Below, in pieces: positions 25,118-33,197 of a DNA stretch of 56,628 nucleotides. The stretch is from NCBI GenBank assembly GCA_964525015.1, contig CAZGFY010000010.1:1-56628 (forward strand), read 5' to 3'. Every line of letters starts with the position of its first letter. The first letter of the stretch is position 1. This stretch comes from RGIG3102 sp964525015 (GTDB lineage: Bacteria > Bacillota > Clostridia > Oscillospirales > Ruminococcaceae). A model generated the notes under the pieces. That model made no database searches and had not been told where the DNA came from. It worked only from the letters and a program-made list of their open reading frames with translations. The position numbers and the translations under genes are program-made.

Positions 25118-26377
25118 ATGGAAAAGAAATTAAGAAGAAGATTTGTTGTTATTTCAACTTTTGCAACTTTTACAGCACTTGTGATTTTAATTAGCTTTGT
25201 TCAATTTGCATCAACTAGATTTATCGTAACAATGACAACCGAAGTTGCAGATATAATAATGGAAAACGATGGAGTACTTCCAAGAGAATGGGAACTTCCA
25301 AGAAGACCAGAACATCAAGGAATACCAGGGGCTGAAGATTTTATTACAGATGAAGTTAGATACACAACAAGGTATTTTACTGCTGATATTTCAGAAGATA
25401 AAATTATATCAAACGAAAATTTTGAAAATATTTCTAAAGAAAATTATCAAATGGCAACAGATATTTTAAACTGGGTTGCAAATTCAGTTGATTTTTCAAA
25501 CGAGAATGATTTATTAGGATATAAAAATGATTATGTATATAAAATAATACCATTAGAAAATGGTGGCAGTAAGGTATTATTTATCGACTCAACGGCGCAG
25601 CTATTAGTTGCCGAAATGATAACATATGTTTTATCCGGTTTATCTTTTATTATATTAATACTAGTGTTTTTGCTATCCTGTGTTTTTTCTAAAAGAGCAG
25701 TTGCGCCGATAGTTGATGCTCAAAATAAGCAAAAAGAATTTATAACAAACGTTAGCCATGAATTAAAAACTCCACTAGCTATAATTAAAGCAAACACCGA
25801 AGTTATGGAAGTGATAGAGGGCGAGAATGAGTGGACAAGTAGTAATCATAAACAGGTTGAAAGATTAAATAAGCTAGTTAGCTACCTTGTTTCGCTAACA
25901 AAATTTGAAGAAAAGAAGAAAGATAAATTAAAAATTGAATTTTCTATAACTGATGCAATTTTAGAAACTAGCGAGAATTTTAAAATTTTAGCTGAAAATG
26001 AAAACAAACAAATTATTTTAAATGTTGAAAACAATTTAACATATAAAGGCGATGAAGAGTCTATAAGAATGATGTTTTCAACATTGCTTGAAAACTCTGT
26101 TAAATACTCAAAAGAAAACACAGATATTTTTATAACGCTTAATAAAAAATCAAATAAAATAGTTTTCGCTATTAAAAACGAGGCAGATAATTTAGAAATT
26201 GGAAATTATGATAGATTATTTGAAAGATTTTATAAAGAGGATAAGGCTAGAAATCAAACGGATAATAGCTTTGGAATAGGTCTTTCAATAGCAAAAACAA
26301 TTGCAGAAAATCATAAAGGCAGTATATCTGCAAAATCTGAAGATGGTAAAAATATTATCTTCACAGTGAATTTATAA
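25118..26377 (+). CDS. Sensor histidine kinase
   Basis: The 419-residue membrane kinase has TM helices at ~12-36 and ~165-190 flanking a ~125-residue extracytoplasmic sensor with no recognisable domain. HisKA contains His214 (FITNVSHELKTPLAII). The ATPase domain has the N box LLENSVKYSKEN, F box LFERFYKED and G2 box SFGIGLSIAKTI; the G1 box is degenerate (KNEADNLEIG), as is common in this clostridial kinase subgroup. It starts immediately after the regulator stop codon. Pairs with the preceding response regulator. Confidence 0.92.
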   Translation: MEKKLRRRFVVISTFATFTALVILISFVQFASTRFIVTMTTEVADIIMENDGVLPREWELPRRPEHQGIPGAEDFITDEVRYTTRYFTADISEDKIISNENFENISKENYQMATDILNWVANSVDFSNENDLLGYKNDYVYKIIPLENGGSKVLFIDSTAQLLVAEMITYVLSGLSFIILILVFLLSCVFSKRAVAPIVDAQNKQKEFITNVSHELKTPLAIIKANTEVMEVIEGENEWTSSNHKQVERLNKLVSYLVSLTKFEEKKKDKLKIEFSITDAILETSENFKILAENENKQIILNVENNLTYKGDEESIRMMFSTLLENSVKYSKENTDIFITLNKKSNKIVFAIKNEADNLEIGNYDRLFERFYKEDKARNQTDNSFGIGLSIAKTIAENHKGSISAKSEDGKNIIFTVNL

Positions 26378-26394
26378 AAAAGGGGGAACTATGT

Positions 26395-26976
26395 ATGCAG
26401 GAAAGTTTTTTTGGAGAGTACTATCAAGATTTTAAAGAGCTAGAAAGCAGTGCAGTTAGAAAATTAGAAAGTATTTCAAAAGAAAATAACGGGCTTATAG
26501 AGCATATCTACTCAAGAATAAAAACAGAAGAAAGCACAAAAGAAAAATTAGCAAGATACGGCTTTTCAGTAACTAGAAAAGCAAGCATTAATGATATATA
26601 CGACGTCGTTGGAATTAGGGTTATCTGCCAGTTTATAGATGATGTATTTATCTTAGAAGATAAAATAAAGAATAGTGAATATTTTAAAGTTTTTGAAATT
26701 AAAGATTATATAAACAATCCTAAAAACAATGGATACAGAAGTTTGCATATGCTATCAAAAGTTAGCGTTAATGATAAAACTCTGCCAATTGAAATTCAAA
26801 TCAGAACTATTTCTCAAGACTCTTGGGCGTCTTTAGAGCATAAATTAAAATATAAAAAAGATATAAAAAATAAAAATATTATAGAAAAAGAATTAAAAAG
26901 ATGTGCCGACGAGCTCGCTTCAACGGATATTAATATGCAAACAATTAAAGATTTAATAAATTCAGATTTTAATTAA
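26395..26976 (+). CDS. Small alarmone synthetase-like (p)ppGpp synthetase, RelA/SpoT domain
   Basis: A 193-residue stand-alone RelA/SpoT nucleotidyltransferase domain: IYSRIKTEESTKEKLARYG, DVVGIRVICQF, NNGYRSLHM, IEIQIRTISQDSWASLEHKL are the synthetase motifs. There is no HD hydrolase domain and no TGS/ACT domain, so it resembles small alarmone synthetases of the YjbM/YwaC kind. It starts 17 bases after the histidine kinase and ends in a terminator, so it is probably co-transcribed with the two-component system. This suggests alarmone synthesis controlled by an envelope signal; that link is an inference. Confidence 0.85.
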   Translation: MQESFFGEYYQDFKELESSAVRKLESISKENNGLIEHIYSRIKTEESTKEKLARYGFSVTRKASINDIYDVVGIRVICQFIDDVFILEDKIKNSEYFKVFEIKDYINNPKNNGYRSLHMLSKVSVNDKTLPIEIQIRTISQDSWASLEHKLKYKKDIKNKNIIEKELKRCADELASTDINMQTIKDLINSDFN

Positions 26977-26995
26977 ATTTAAAAGATATAAAAAG

Positions 26996-27031
26996 AAAGA
27001 TTGCAAGACATTAATGTTTGCAATCTTTTAT
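26996..27031 (+). terminator. Terminator after the alarmone synthetase gene
   Basis: Arms AAAGATTGCAA (26996-27006) and TTGCAATCTTT (27018-27028), perfect, followed by T residues and an AT-rich tail. Confidence 0.85.
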
Positions 27032-27041
27032 TTTTATAATA

Positions 27042-27069
27042 AAAAAATAAGCCTACAAAGAGTAGGCTT
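27042..27069 (-). terminator. Terminator of rpmB
   Basis: On the minus strand AAGCCTAC and GTAGGCTT pair and are followed by a long T run (complement of the A run at 27041-27047). Confidence 0.85.
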
Positions 27070-27093
27070 AAGTTTTCTAAAACTTGATTTAGA

Positions 27094-27282
27094 TTATATA
27101 GCTCTTGTTACCTTGCCAGAGCGTAGACATCTGGTGCAAGCGTGAACATAGCGTGGAGAACCATCCACGATAGCTTTAACTCTTTTCACGTTTGGTTTCC
27201 AAGTTCTATTTGAGCGTCTGTGTGAGTGGGAAACTTTAATTCCGAAAGAAACGCTCTTATTACAACAATCACATTTTGCCAT
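27094..27282 (-). CDS. rpmB: 50S ribosomal protein L28
   Basis: A 62-residue protein starting MAKCDCCNKSVSFGIKVSHS, with RRSNRTWKPNVKRVKAI and the C-terminal CTRCLRSGKV. Two CxxC pairs (CDCC region and CTRC) mark the zinc-binding form. I chose ATG 27282 because AGGAGGTG lies just upstream; the in-frame GTG at 27291 is part of that site. It is a single gene on the minus strand between two plus-strand operons. Confidence 0.97.
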   Translation of the reverse strand: MAKCDCCNKSVSFGIKVSHSHRRSNRTWKPNVKRVKAIVDGSPRYVHACTRCLRSGKVTRAI

Positions 27283-27356
27283 TCTGTGCACCTCCTAAAA
27301 TTTACTAATTTATAATATGAATGATAAATCAAATGCATATTTTTAATTGCTAAAAT

Positions 27357-27385
27357 AGTTTATCATATAATTAAAGATTTTGCAA
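27357..27385 (-). promoter_or_regulatory. Possible promoter of rpmB
   Basis: On the minus strand TTGCAA (27385-27380), a 17-base spacer and TAAACT (27362-27357), leaving a leader of about 70 bases before rpmB. The -10 is a moderate match. Confidence 0.4.
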
Positions 27386-27467
27386 GAGTTATTTTGATAA
27401 AATTTAAAAAAATAAACACAAATTTTTTGTATGATATGAAAAAAGGCTTATTTATTATGAAATTTGC

Positions 27468-27496
27468 TTGAAAAAGACGGCTAAAACCTATATAAT
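27468..27496 (+). promoter_or_regulatory. Promoter of the site-2 protease / scpAB operon
   Basis: TTGAAA at 27468-27473, 17-base spacer, perfect TATAAT at 27491-27496, about 70 bases before the first gene. Confidence 0.8.
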
Positions 27497-27564
27497 AGAT
27501 TAGATACAAAGGAATTATATAATTATAGTAATATAAATTAAATTAAGAAGAAAAGAGAAATTTT

Positions 27565-28224
27565 ATGAATTTTGATATTTACACTCTTGCTTTAAGAGCA
27601 ATAGTTTTGATTTTAACAATACCAGTGCACGAAGCGGCTCACGCATTTATGGCACATAAACTAGGGGACAACACAGCAAAATACCAAGGTAGATTAACCC
27701 TAGACCCAATGAGACACTTTGACTTACTAGGAAGTGTATCGCTGATATTTTTAGGAATAGGCTGGGCAAAGCCAGTTCCAGTTAATCCAAATAATTTTAA
27801 AAATAGAAAAGCAGGTATGGCGCTTTCAGCAGCGGCAGGCCCTATTTCCAATTTATTATTAGCTTTTGTTTCGATGATAATTTTTAAAATTGTTTTATTT
27901 TCAGATGTTTTAAATCCAGGAAATCAATTTTTATCAATAGCGGTTGATTTGTTTAGATATATGGTTATCATTAATGTTTCGCTTGCGGTTTTTAATATGA
28001 TGCCATTCCCACCTTTTGATGGCTCTAGAATTTTTGGCTTTTTTATGCCAGATAAAATGTATTTTAAATTTATGCAGCACGAAAGAACTATTTTTTATAT
28101 TGTCTTATTAGGTGTGTGGGCTGGATTTTTTGATGCACCACTAGGCTTTATTACAGGCAGTGTGTTTGAATTATTTGATAATCTAACCCAATTTGTTGAT
28201 AATATATTTAAATCGATGATTTAA
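27565..28224 (+). CDS. Site-2 protease family protein (M50, intramembrane zinc protease)
   Basis: The 219-residue membrane protein has the zinc motif HEAAH (His22, Glu23, His26) in the first helix and the second metal-binding segment NMMPFPPFDG (residues 144-153, Asp152) in a later helix, plus the GWAKPVPVNP loop of the short FtsH-independent YwhC/Rv-type subgroup. No PDZ domain. About five or six membrane segments. Substrate unknown. It is 14 bases before scpA and heads the operon; an M50 gene next to scpAB is common in Clostridia. Confidence 0.9.
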   Translation: MNFDIYTLALRAIVLILTIPVHEAAHAFMAHKLGDNTAKYQGRLTLDPMRHFDLLGSVSLIFLGIGWAKPVPVNPNNFKNRKAGMALSAAAGPISNLLLAFVSMIIFKIVLFSDVLNPGNQFLSIAVDLFRYMVIINVSLAVFNMMPFPPFDGSRIFGFFMPDKMYFKFMQHERTIFYIVLLGVWAGFFDAPLGFITGSVFELFDNLTQFVDNIFKSMI

Positions 28225-28238
28225 GAGGATCTTATTAA

Positions 28239-28943
28239 ATGAAACAACTAAATTTTAAAATAGAGGAATTCGAGGGTCCACTTGATTTACTATTAGTTTT
28301 AATATCTAAAAATAAAATGAATATTCTAGATATTGAAATTCTAACTATTGTGACTCAGTATTTAAATATAATTAATCAGGCTAGAGAGCAGGATTTAGAT
28401 GTAGCGAGCGATTTTATAGATATGGCAGCAAGGCTTATATACTTAAAATCAGTTTATCTTCTTCCAAAAAATGAAGAAGGCGAAAAGCTAAAGCAGGAAC
28501 TTCAAGGACAACTTATAGAGTACTCACAAGCTAAAAGAGCGAGCGAATTATTAAAAGAGGCTTTTATAGGGGATAGCTTATTTGTTAGAGAAATGCAGGA
28601 AATAGAAGTTGATTTAACTTATAATAATATTCACCCAGTAGAAGATTTAATAAATGCTTATAAACAGCTTTCAGATAGGGCGCTAAGTAAAGCGCCACCA
28701 AAGGCAGAAAAATTTGAAACAATAGTAACGGCTCCAATTGTGTCAGTTCAATCAAAAATATTTTCACTTCTTAAAAATTTAATGAGAAAGAATTTTAATA
28801 ATATAAAAACAGCCTTTCAATCAGTTAAATCAAGAAGTGAAGCAGTGGCAACATTTCTTGCTATATTAGAGCTTTTAAGAGCACAAAGAATGAATATTTC
28901 AGATGATGGCGAAATGGTTTTAAAAAGCAAAACAAAGAGATAA
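28239..28943 (+). CDS. scpA: Segregation and condensation protein A
   Basis: ScpA is the kleisin subunit of the SMC condensin complex that compacts and segregates chromosomes. The 234-residue sequence has the N-terminal kleisin motif FKIEEFEGPLDLLLVLISKN with MNILDIEI, the helix FIDMAARLIYLKSVYLLP, an acidic linker and the C-terminal winged helix VATFLAILELLRAQRM. Followed by its partner scpB after 13 bases. Confidence 0.96.
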   Translation: MKQLNFKIEEFEGPLDLLLVLISKNKMNILDIEILTIVTQYLNIINQAREQDLDVASDFIDMAARLIYLKSVYLLPKNEEGEKLKQELQGQLIEYSQAKRASELLKEAFIGDSLFVREMQEIEVDLTYNNIHPVEDLINAYKQLSDRALSKAPPKAEKFETIVTAPIVSVQSKIFSLLKNLMRKNFNNIKTAFQSVKSRSEAVATFLAILELLRAQRMNISDDGEMVLKSKTKR

Positions 28944-28956
28944 AGGGAAAAAGTAA

Positions 28957-29535
28957 ATGGTAGTAAAGCATAATTTAAAAATGGCAGAGGCTATTATTTT
29001 TGCAAGTGGTGAGGGTGTATCTAAAAATAGATTAAAAGAAATTTTAGATATCGACCAAAAGCAAATGCAGTATATAATAGATTCTATAAAAGAAAAGTAT
29101 AACTCTATTGAAAGTGGAGTTGTATTTATGCAAAATAGCGAAAACTTATTTTTTACAACGAATATTGAAGCGGCAGATATAGTAAGAGATGCACTAAGTG
29201 TTAAAAAGAATAGCGCTCTAACAAATCCAGCTATGGAAACATTGGCTATTATTGCTTATAATCAGCCAGTATCAAGGGCATTTGTTGAGCAGGTTAGAGG
29301 AGTTGACTCTACTTCTTCTATAAACACTCTAGTGGCAAGAAACTTAATTGAAGAGGCAGGAAGGCTTGATATCCCAGGCAGACCAATTAGCTATAAAACA
29401 ACGCCTGTGTTTTTAAGAAGCTTTTCACTTGAAAGCCTTTCAGATTTACCTAAAATTAAATCGACAGGTGAAGCTGTGCAAATCTCAACTGATGATTTAA
29501 AAATAGAAGGAATGGACGATGAGTATAATTCTTAA
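28957..29535 (+). CDS. scpB: Segregation and condensation protein B
   Basis: ScpB dimers bind the ScpA kleisin linker in the SMC complex. The 192-residue protein has two winged-helix domains, with family motifs AEAIIFASGEGVSKNRLKEI, METLAIIAYNQPVSRA and EQVRGVDSTSSINTL, and GRPISYKTTPVFLRSF. It overlaps the next gene by 17 bases. Confidence 0.96.
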   Translation: MVVKHNLKMAEAIIFASGEGVSKNRLKEILDIDQKQMQYIIDSIKEKYNSIESGVVFMQNSENLFFTTNIEAADIVRDALSVKKNSALTNPAMETLAIIAYNQPVSRAFVEQVRGVDSTSSINTLVARNLIEEAGRLDIPGRPISYKTTPVFLRSFSLESLSDLPKIKSTGEAVQISTDDLKIEGMDDEYNS

Positions 29536-30286
29536 TATCCTATTTTTCTTGTTAGCAATTATATTATTTTTATTAATACTAATTATCTATATTTTAGTTT
29601 CAAAAAGAAGTTTTTTTATTGAGTATACAAAACTCGAAGGGCTTATAATTAAAATTAGAATATTATTTTTTAATGTGAATATTTACAAAAGCATTAAACC
29701 GCAAAAACCTGAGAAGAAAATAGAAGATATATCTTTGAAAAAGCAAGATATTAAAGAGAATACTAAAAAAGAAAACACAGAGCCAAAAAAAGAAAAAACT
29801 CAAACACAAACTAAAAAGCAGGAAGAAAATAAAAAAGAAAAAACTAATATTAAAGATGAATTATTTAAGGGTTTGTCTTTTAGTGAAATATTTAGTATAA
29901 TAAAAGATGCAGTAAAATCTTTAAATGGTTTTATTAGTGTTTTAGCTAAAAAGATAAAATTTGAAAAAATATCATTCACACTGCCTTTGCATCAAGAAAA
30001 TCCACTTAAAACTCAAAAAATGTATGCAAATGTTACGAATGCATTTTATCTTTTATCCACTCAATTGCAATCCAAGTTTTATATAAGCTATGAAAATCCA
30101 GTTTTTGTGGCTGATTTTGAAAACTTATTAAAGGATAGAGAATATTTTTATATTAAAATAACTGCACGCACTGGCTTTTTACTTGCAGTTTTACTATATT
30201 TATATAAGCAATATGTTTATTATAAAAAAACTTATTTAACACAAAAAAATAAAGATAAACAAGACTTGAAAGGAACGGTTGATTAA
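29519..30286 (+). CDS. DUF2953-type membrane-anchored protein (YtfI-like)
   Basis: The 255-residue protein starts with a strong membrane helix (residues ~3-28), followed by a short beta-rich segment, a very Lys/Glu-rich low-complexity linker (~60-115) and a C-terminal domain ending near a second hydrophobic stretch (GFLLAVLLYLYKQYV). It resembles the YtfI/DUF2953 proteins, and, as in Bacillus, it sits directly before the YtfJ/GerW gene. Function unknown; a sporulation link is inferred from the neighbour. It overlaps scpB by 17 bases and lies one base before the chosen start of the next gene. Confidence 0.7.
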   Translation: MSIILNILFFLLAIILFLLILIIYILVSKRSFFIEYTKLEGLIIKIRILFFNVNIYKSIKPQKPEKKIEDISLKKQDIKENTKKENTEPKKEKTQTQTKKQEENKKEKTNIKDELFKGLSFSEIFSIIKDAVKSLNGFISVLAKKIKFEKISFTLPLHQENPLKTQKMYANVTNAFYLLSTQLQSKFYISYENPVFVADFENLLKDREYFYIKITARTGFLLAVLLYLYKQYVYYKKTYLTQKNKDKQDLKGTVD

Positions 30287-30287
30287 T

Positions 30288-30710
30288 ATGCACCCAGTAG
30301 GAGATTTAATGGCAAGTACATTAGAAAAAATGAAAGAGCTAGTAGATTCGCAAACAATTATGGGAAACCCAATGCAAATTGATGAAAAAACAACGATTAT
30401 CCCAGTTTCAAAAGCAACATTTGCATTTATTTCAGGTGGTACAGATTTTACAAATCAAAAACAAAAAGACCTTTTTGGGGGCGCTGCATCTTCGGGTGCA
30501 TCAATCACTCCAGTTGGCTTTTTGGTAATACAAGAAGGAAATGTTCGCTTACTGCAATTTGCAGACGGTGGACAAACTGTTGACAGGGTGCTAAATATGG
30601 TGCCTGATGTTATGAGCAAGGTGGAAGGGTTTTTTAGTAAAAATGGTGCAGGTGTAAATGTGAATGCAGAAAATAGCACTATTAATACTGATGATACCAA
30701 TAAAGCCTAG
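30288..30710 (+). CDS. ytfJ: GerW family sporulation-associated protein (YtfJ)
   Basis: A 140-residue protein of the YtfJ/GerW family: MHPVGDLMASTLEKMKEL, IIPVSKATFAFISGGTDF, GAASSGASITPVGFLVIQ. Family members are spore proteins involved in germination in Bacillus, but homologues also occur in non-sporulating clostridial lineages. I chose ATG 30288 because AAAGGAACGG precedes it at good spacing; the TTG at 30279 is too close. The C-terminus is Asn/Thr-rich. The presence of this gene supports spore-former ancestry and does not prove sporulation. Confidence 0.88.
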   Translation: MHPVGDLMASTLEKMKELVDSQTIMGNPMQIDEKTTIIPVSKATFAFISGGTDFTNQKQKDLFGGAASSGASITPVGFLVIQEGNVRLLQFADGGQTVDRVLNMVPDVMSKVEGFFSKNGAGVNVNAENSTINTDDTNKA

Positions 30711-30725
30711 AAATAAGAGGAAAAA

Positions 30726-31580
30726 ATGAGAGATACAAGAATACAAAAAGCCCTTTCAGACCAAGGGTACACTTCTAGAAGACAGGCTGAAAAGCTTATA
30801 AAAGAAGGAAGAGTTAAATTAAACGGACGCCCAGTTACGCTAGGAGATAAAATGGATATTGCAAAAGATATCATTTCAATTGATGGCGAAAATGTTTACT
30901 TTAATAGAAAAAAAGAATATAAATACTATATGCTTCACAAACCAAGGGGATATATCACAACTTCCTCAGATGATAGGGGCAGAAAAACTATTATGGAATT
31001 AGTTGCCGATATTAAAGAAAGAGTTTACCCTGTGGGAAGGCTTGATAAGGATAGTGAAGGCTTAATCCTTTTAACAAACGATGGACATTTTGCAAATGCT
31101 TTAATGCACCCATCACACCAAGTTTCTAAAATGTATAGAGTAACTGTTAATCCAATGGCTTCAGAAGAGCAGATAATTGCGTTAACAGATGGTGTTTACC
31201 TTGATGATGGCTCAAAAACTCTGCCTGCAATAATAAGAGTTGTAACTCAAGAGGAAAATAGAACGGTTATGGAAATGGCGATAACAGAAGGTAAAAATCG
31301 TCAGATTAGAAGAATGTGCGAGGCAGTAGGGCTGGATGTTGTGCGTTTAAGTAGAAAAAGCATTGGTGCTGTAAAACTTGGTATGCTAAAGCCAGGCACT
31401 TATAGAGAATTAAAGCCATCAGAAGTTTTAGCTTTAAAAGCAGCGGCTTCAAAAGGTGCAAGAAGAACAACTCACGATAAGCAAGTTCAAGAGTCAAAAG
31501 AAAGAAAGCCACAAAGAAAGCAAGGATACTTAAAAACTAATACAAACAAAACAAGTAAAACAAATTATAAAAGAAAATAA
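30726..31580 (+). CDS. rluB: Pseudouridine synthase, RluB/RsuA family
   Basis: Converts a uridine in rRNA (in RluB, 23S position 2605) to pseudouridine. The N-terminal S4 RNA-binding domain (residues ~1-60, QKALSDQGYTSRRQAEKLIK) is followed by the catalytic domain with VGRLDKDSEGLILLTND (Asp107 catalytic) and EGKNRQIRRMCEAVG. A Lys/Arg/Gln-rich tail of about 50 residues extends the C-terminus. It lies next to scpAB-ytfJ, a common clostridial arrangement. Target site is inferred from family and context. Confidence 0.92.
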   Translation: MRDTRIQKALSDQGYTSRRQAEKLIKEGRVKLNGRPVTLGDKMDIAKDIISIDGENVYFNRKKEYKYYMLHKPRGYITTSSDDRGRKTIMELVADIKERVYPVGRLDKDSEGLILLTNDGHFANALMHPSHQVSKMYRVTVNPMASEEQIIALTDGVYLDDGSKTLPAIIRVVTQEENRTVMEMAITEGKNRQIRRMCEAVGLDVVRLSRKSIGAVKLGMLKPGTYRELKPSEVLALKAAASKGARRTTHDKQVQESKERKPQRKQGYLKTNTNKTSKTNYKRK

Positions 31581-31603
31581 ATCACTGTGAAAGGGATAAT
31601 AAA

Positions 31604-31954
31604 ATGTATTCAATGAAACCAATTTTAGAGCCAGATGTTATTGCATTATTAAATAACAATAGATTTAAAGGGGATTTACAAGGATATATCCTTTCAGACG
31701 GTGGCGATTTGTTTGGCTGGAGCCTTTTTAGAGTAGATGGAGATACAACTCATATGCTAGATATAAACCCGCCAGACGATAGATTTTTAGACGGACTAAT
31801 AAGAGCGTCAGTTGCACTAGGAGAAAGCCAAGGGGCAGAACGATTCACTCTTAATTTAGAAGTTGAAAACTTTGCAAGATATAAAAATGTTTTCTTTAAA
31901 AATGAAGAAGAAATTATCCAAAATGAGAGCTTATTTAAGCCTTGCAATCACTAA
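31604..31954 (+). CDS. Small conserved protein, possibly GNAT-like acyltransferase fold
   Basis: A 116-residue soluble protein not firmly recognised. Beta-rich segments such as GDLQGYILSDGGDLFGWSLF and the helix DGLIRASVALGESQGA, followed by RFTLNLEVENFARYKNVFFK, recall the core of N-acetyltransferase domains (a bulge strand, a helix and the VENFARY pairing strand), but the canonical acetyl-CoA loop R/QxxGxG/A is not present. Catalytic activity is therefore doubtful. It is the last gene of the operon, 23 bases after rluB, and is followed by a terminator. Confidence 0.55.
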   Translation: MYSMKPILEPDVIALLNNNRFKGDLQGYILSDGGDLFGWSLFRVDGDTTHMLDINPPDDRFLDGLIRASVALGESQGAERFTLNLEVENFARYKNVFFKNEEEIIQNESLFKPCNH

Positions 31955-31965
31955 AAATAAACAGC

Positions 31966-32000
31966 TAAAAAAACAGATAGTGGCACTATCTGTTTTTTTG
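31966..32000 (+). terminator. Terminator of the scpAB-rluB operon
   Basis: Perfect palindrome AAACAGATAG / CTATCTGTTT with T run. Confidence 0.92.
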
Positions 32001-32068
32001 TTATAAAAGTGTAAAATATAATTAAAGAGATAGAGCTTCTTGATTAAAGGGGATTTATTAGGTTTTTA

Positions 32069-32098
32069 TTGACATAAAAGGCTGTTTTAGTGTAAAAT
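32069..32098 (+). promoter_or_regulatory. Promoter of the yicC-remA-gmk-priA operon
   Basis: Perfect -35 TTGACA at 32069-32074, 18-base spacer, TAAAAT at 32093-32098, about 25 bases before the yicC start. Confidence 0.75.
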
Positions 32099-32122
32099 AA
32101 TATAAATATGGAGGTGAGAGCA

Positions 32123-33001
32123 ATGGTTTATAGTATGACAGGGTATGGCAAGGTTAATGAAGTTATAAACGGTAGGGATATAACTGTTGAAATTAAGAGT
32201 GTTAATCATAGATATTTCGAGTATTCTTCAAGAATACCAAGAATTTTCTTTGTTTTAGATGATAAGATAAAAAAAGAAGTGTCTAAAAGGGTTTCAAGGG
32301 GGAAGATAGAAGTTAGCCTTTCTATTAGAAATATTGAAACAAGCAGTGTTAATCTTTCAACCGATATTCCACTTGCAAAAAGCTATCTTGAGGCTATAAA
32401 TGATATTGCAACTGAGCTTTCACTTAATAAAATTGAAGATGTAATGCAGATTGTGAGATACGAAGGGGTTTTAACTCCAGTTAAAAATGAAGAAGATACA
32501 GATGCATTATGGCAGGATGTTTTAATTATTTTAAATAAAACATTAGATGAATTTGTAAATATGAGAAAAATTGAAGGCGAAAAGCTAAAAGAAGATATAA
32601 CTTCAAGGCTTGAAACAATTAAAAATATTACAAACACAATCGAAAAATCTGCACCAGAAAGAGTTAATGATTATACTCAAAAATTATTCACAAGATTAAA
32701 AACTATCTTAGAAGATAAACAAATTGATGAATCAAGAATCTTAACAGAAGCGGCTATCTTTGCAGATAAAACAGCAGTAGACGAAGAGATAACAAGGCTA
32801 AACAGCCATATTTTACAATATGAAGAAATATTAAAAGATACAAAGCCACAAGGGAGAAAATTAGATTTTCTAACTCAAGAATTAAACAGAGAAGCAAACA
32901 CAATCGGCTCAAAATCAAATGATATAGAAATCACAAGACTTGTTGTTGATATTAAAAGCGAAATTGAAAAAATAAGAGAACAAATTCAGAATATTGAATA
33001 G
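32123..33001 (+). CDS. yicC: YicC/YloC family endoribonuclease
   Basis: The 292-residue protein has the YicC N-terminal motif MTGYGKVNEVINGRDITVEI with KSVNHRYFE, and the C-terminal DUF1732 region (QGRKLDFLTQELNREANTIG, KSEIEKIREQIQNIE). Family members act in RNA turnover. I chose ATG 32123 because GGAGGTGAGAG precedes it; the ATG at 32108 overlaps that site. First gene of a long run whose order matches Bacillus yloC-remA-gmk onward. Confidence 0.93.
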   Translation: MVYSMTGYGKVNEVINGRDITVEIKSVNHRYFEYSSRIPRIFFVLDDKIKKEVSKRVSRGKIEVSLSIRNIETSSVNLSTDIPLAKSYLEAINDIATELSLNKIEDVMQIVRYEGVLTPVKNEEDTDALWQDVLIILNKTLDEFVNMRKIEGEKLKEDITSRLETIKNITNTIEKSAPERVNDYTQKLFTRLKTILEDKQIDESRILTEAAIFADKTAVDEEITRLNSHILQYEEILKDTKPQGRKLDFLTQELNREANTIGSKSNDIEITRLVVDIKSEIEKIREQIQNIE

Positions 33002-33002
33002 A

Positions 33003-33030
33003 TTTATAAAAGTGTTAACACTTTTATAAA
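33003..33030 (+). repeat. Perfect inverted repeat after yicC
   Basis: TTTATAAAAGTG-TTAA-CACTTTTATAAA, a 12-bp stem with a 4-base loop beginning one base after the yicC stop. It is not followed by a T run, so it is not a normal terminator; its right arm is the start of the direct repeat below. Confidence 0.75.
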
Positions 33031-33048
33031 TCATAAAATATCTTTTGG
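33019..33048 (+). repeat. 30-bp direct repeat, copy 1
   Basis: CACTTTTATAAATCATAAAA plus the next 10 bases to TTTTGG are identical to 33130-33159. Copy 1 is linked to a perfect hairpin on its left. Bases following it form two more hairpins (TTTTGGCAA/TTGCCAAAA at 33043-33067 and CTTTACC/GGTAAAG at 33068-33085). Confidence 0.85.
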
Positions 33049-33129
33049 CAAGAAGAATTGCCAAAAACTTTACCTAAAGGTAAAGAAGATATTTTAAATA
33101 TAAATGAAAATTGATACTAAAAGCGCAAG

Positions 33130-33159
33130 CACTTTTATAAATCATAAAATATCTTTTGG
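33130..33159 (+). repeat. 30-bp direct repeat, copy 2
   Basis: Identical 30-base copy 111 bases after copy 1. The left arm of its hairpin has diverged (AAAAGCGC against the right arm GCACTTTT, one mismatch). It ends about 40 bases before the remA start. Confidence 0.85.
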
Positions 33160-33197
33160 AAAATTGATAAAAATTTCACTCAAAGGGGGAGTTTATT

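Noticed and set aside
33003..33159. CRISPR-like array from the 30-bp repeats
   Set aside because: Only two copies, an 81-base interval containing hairpins, no cas genes; this is a duplicated intergenic unit, not a CRISPR array.
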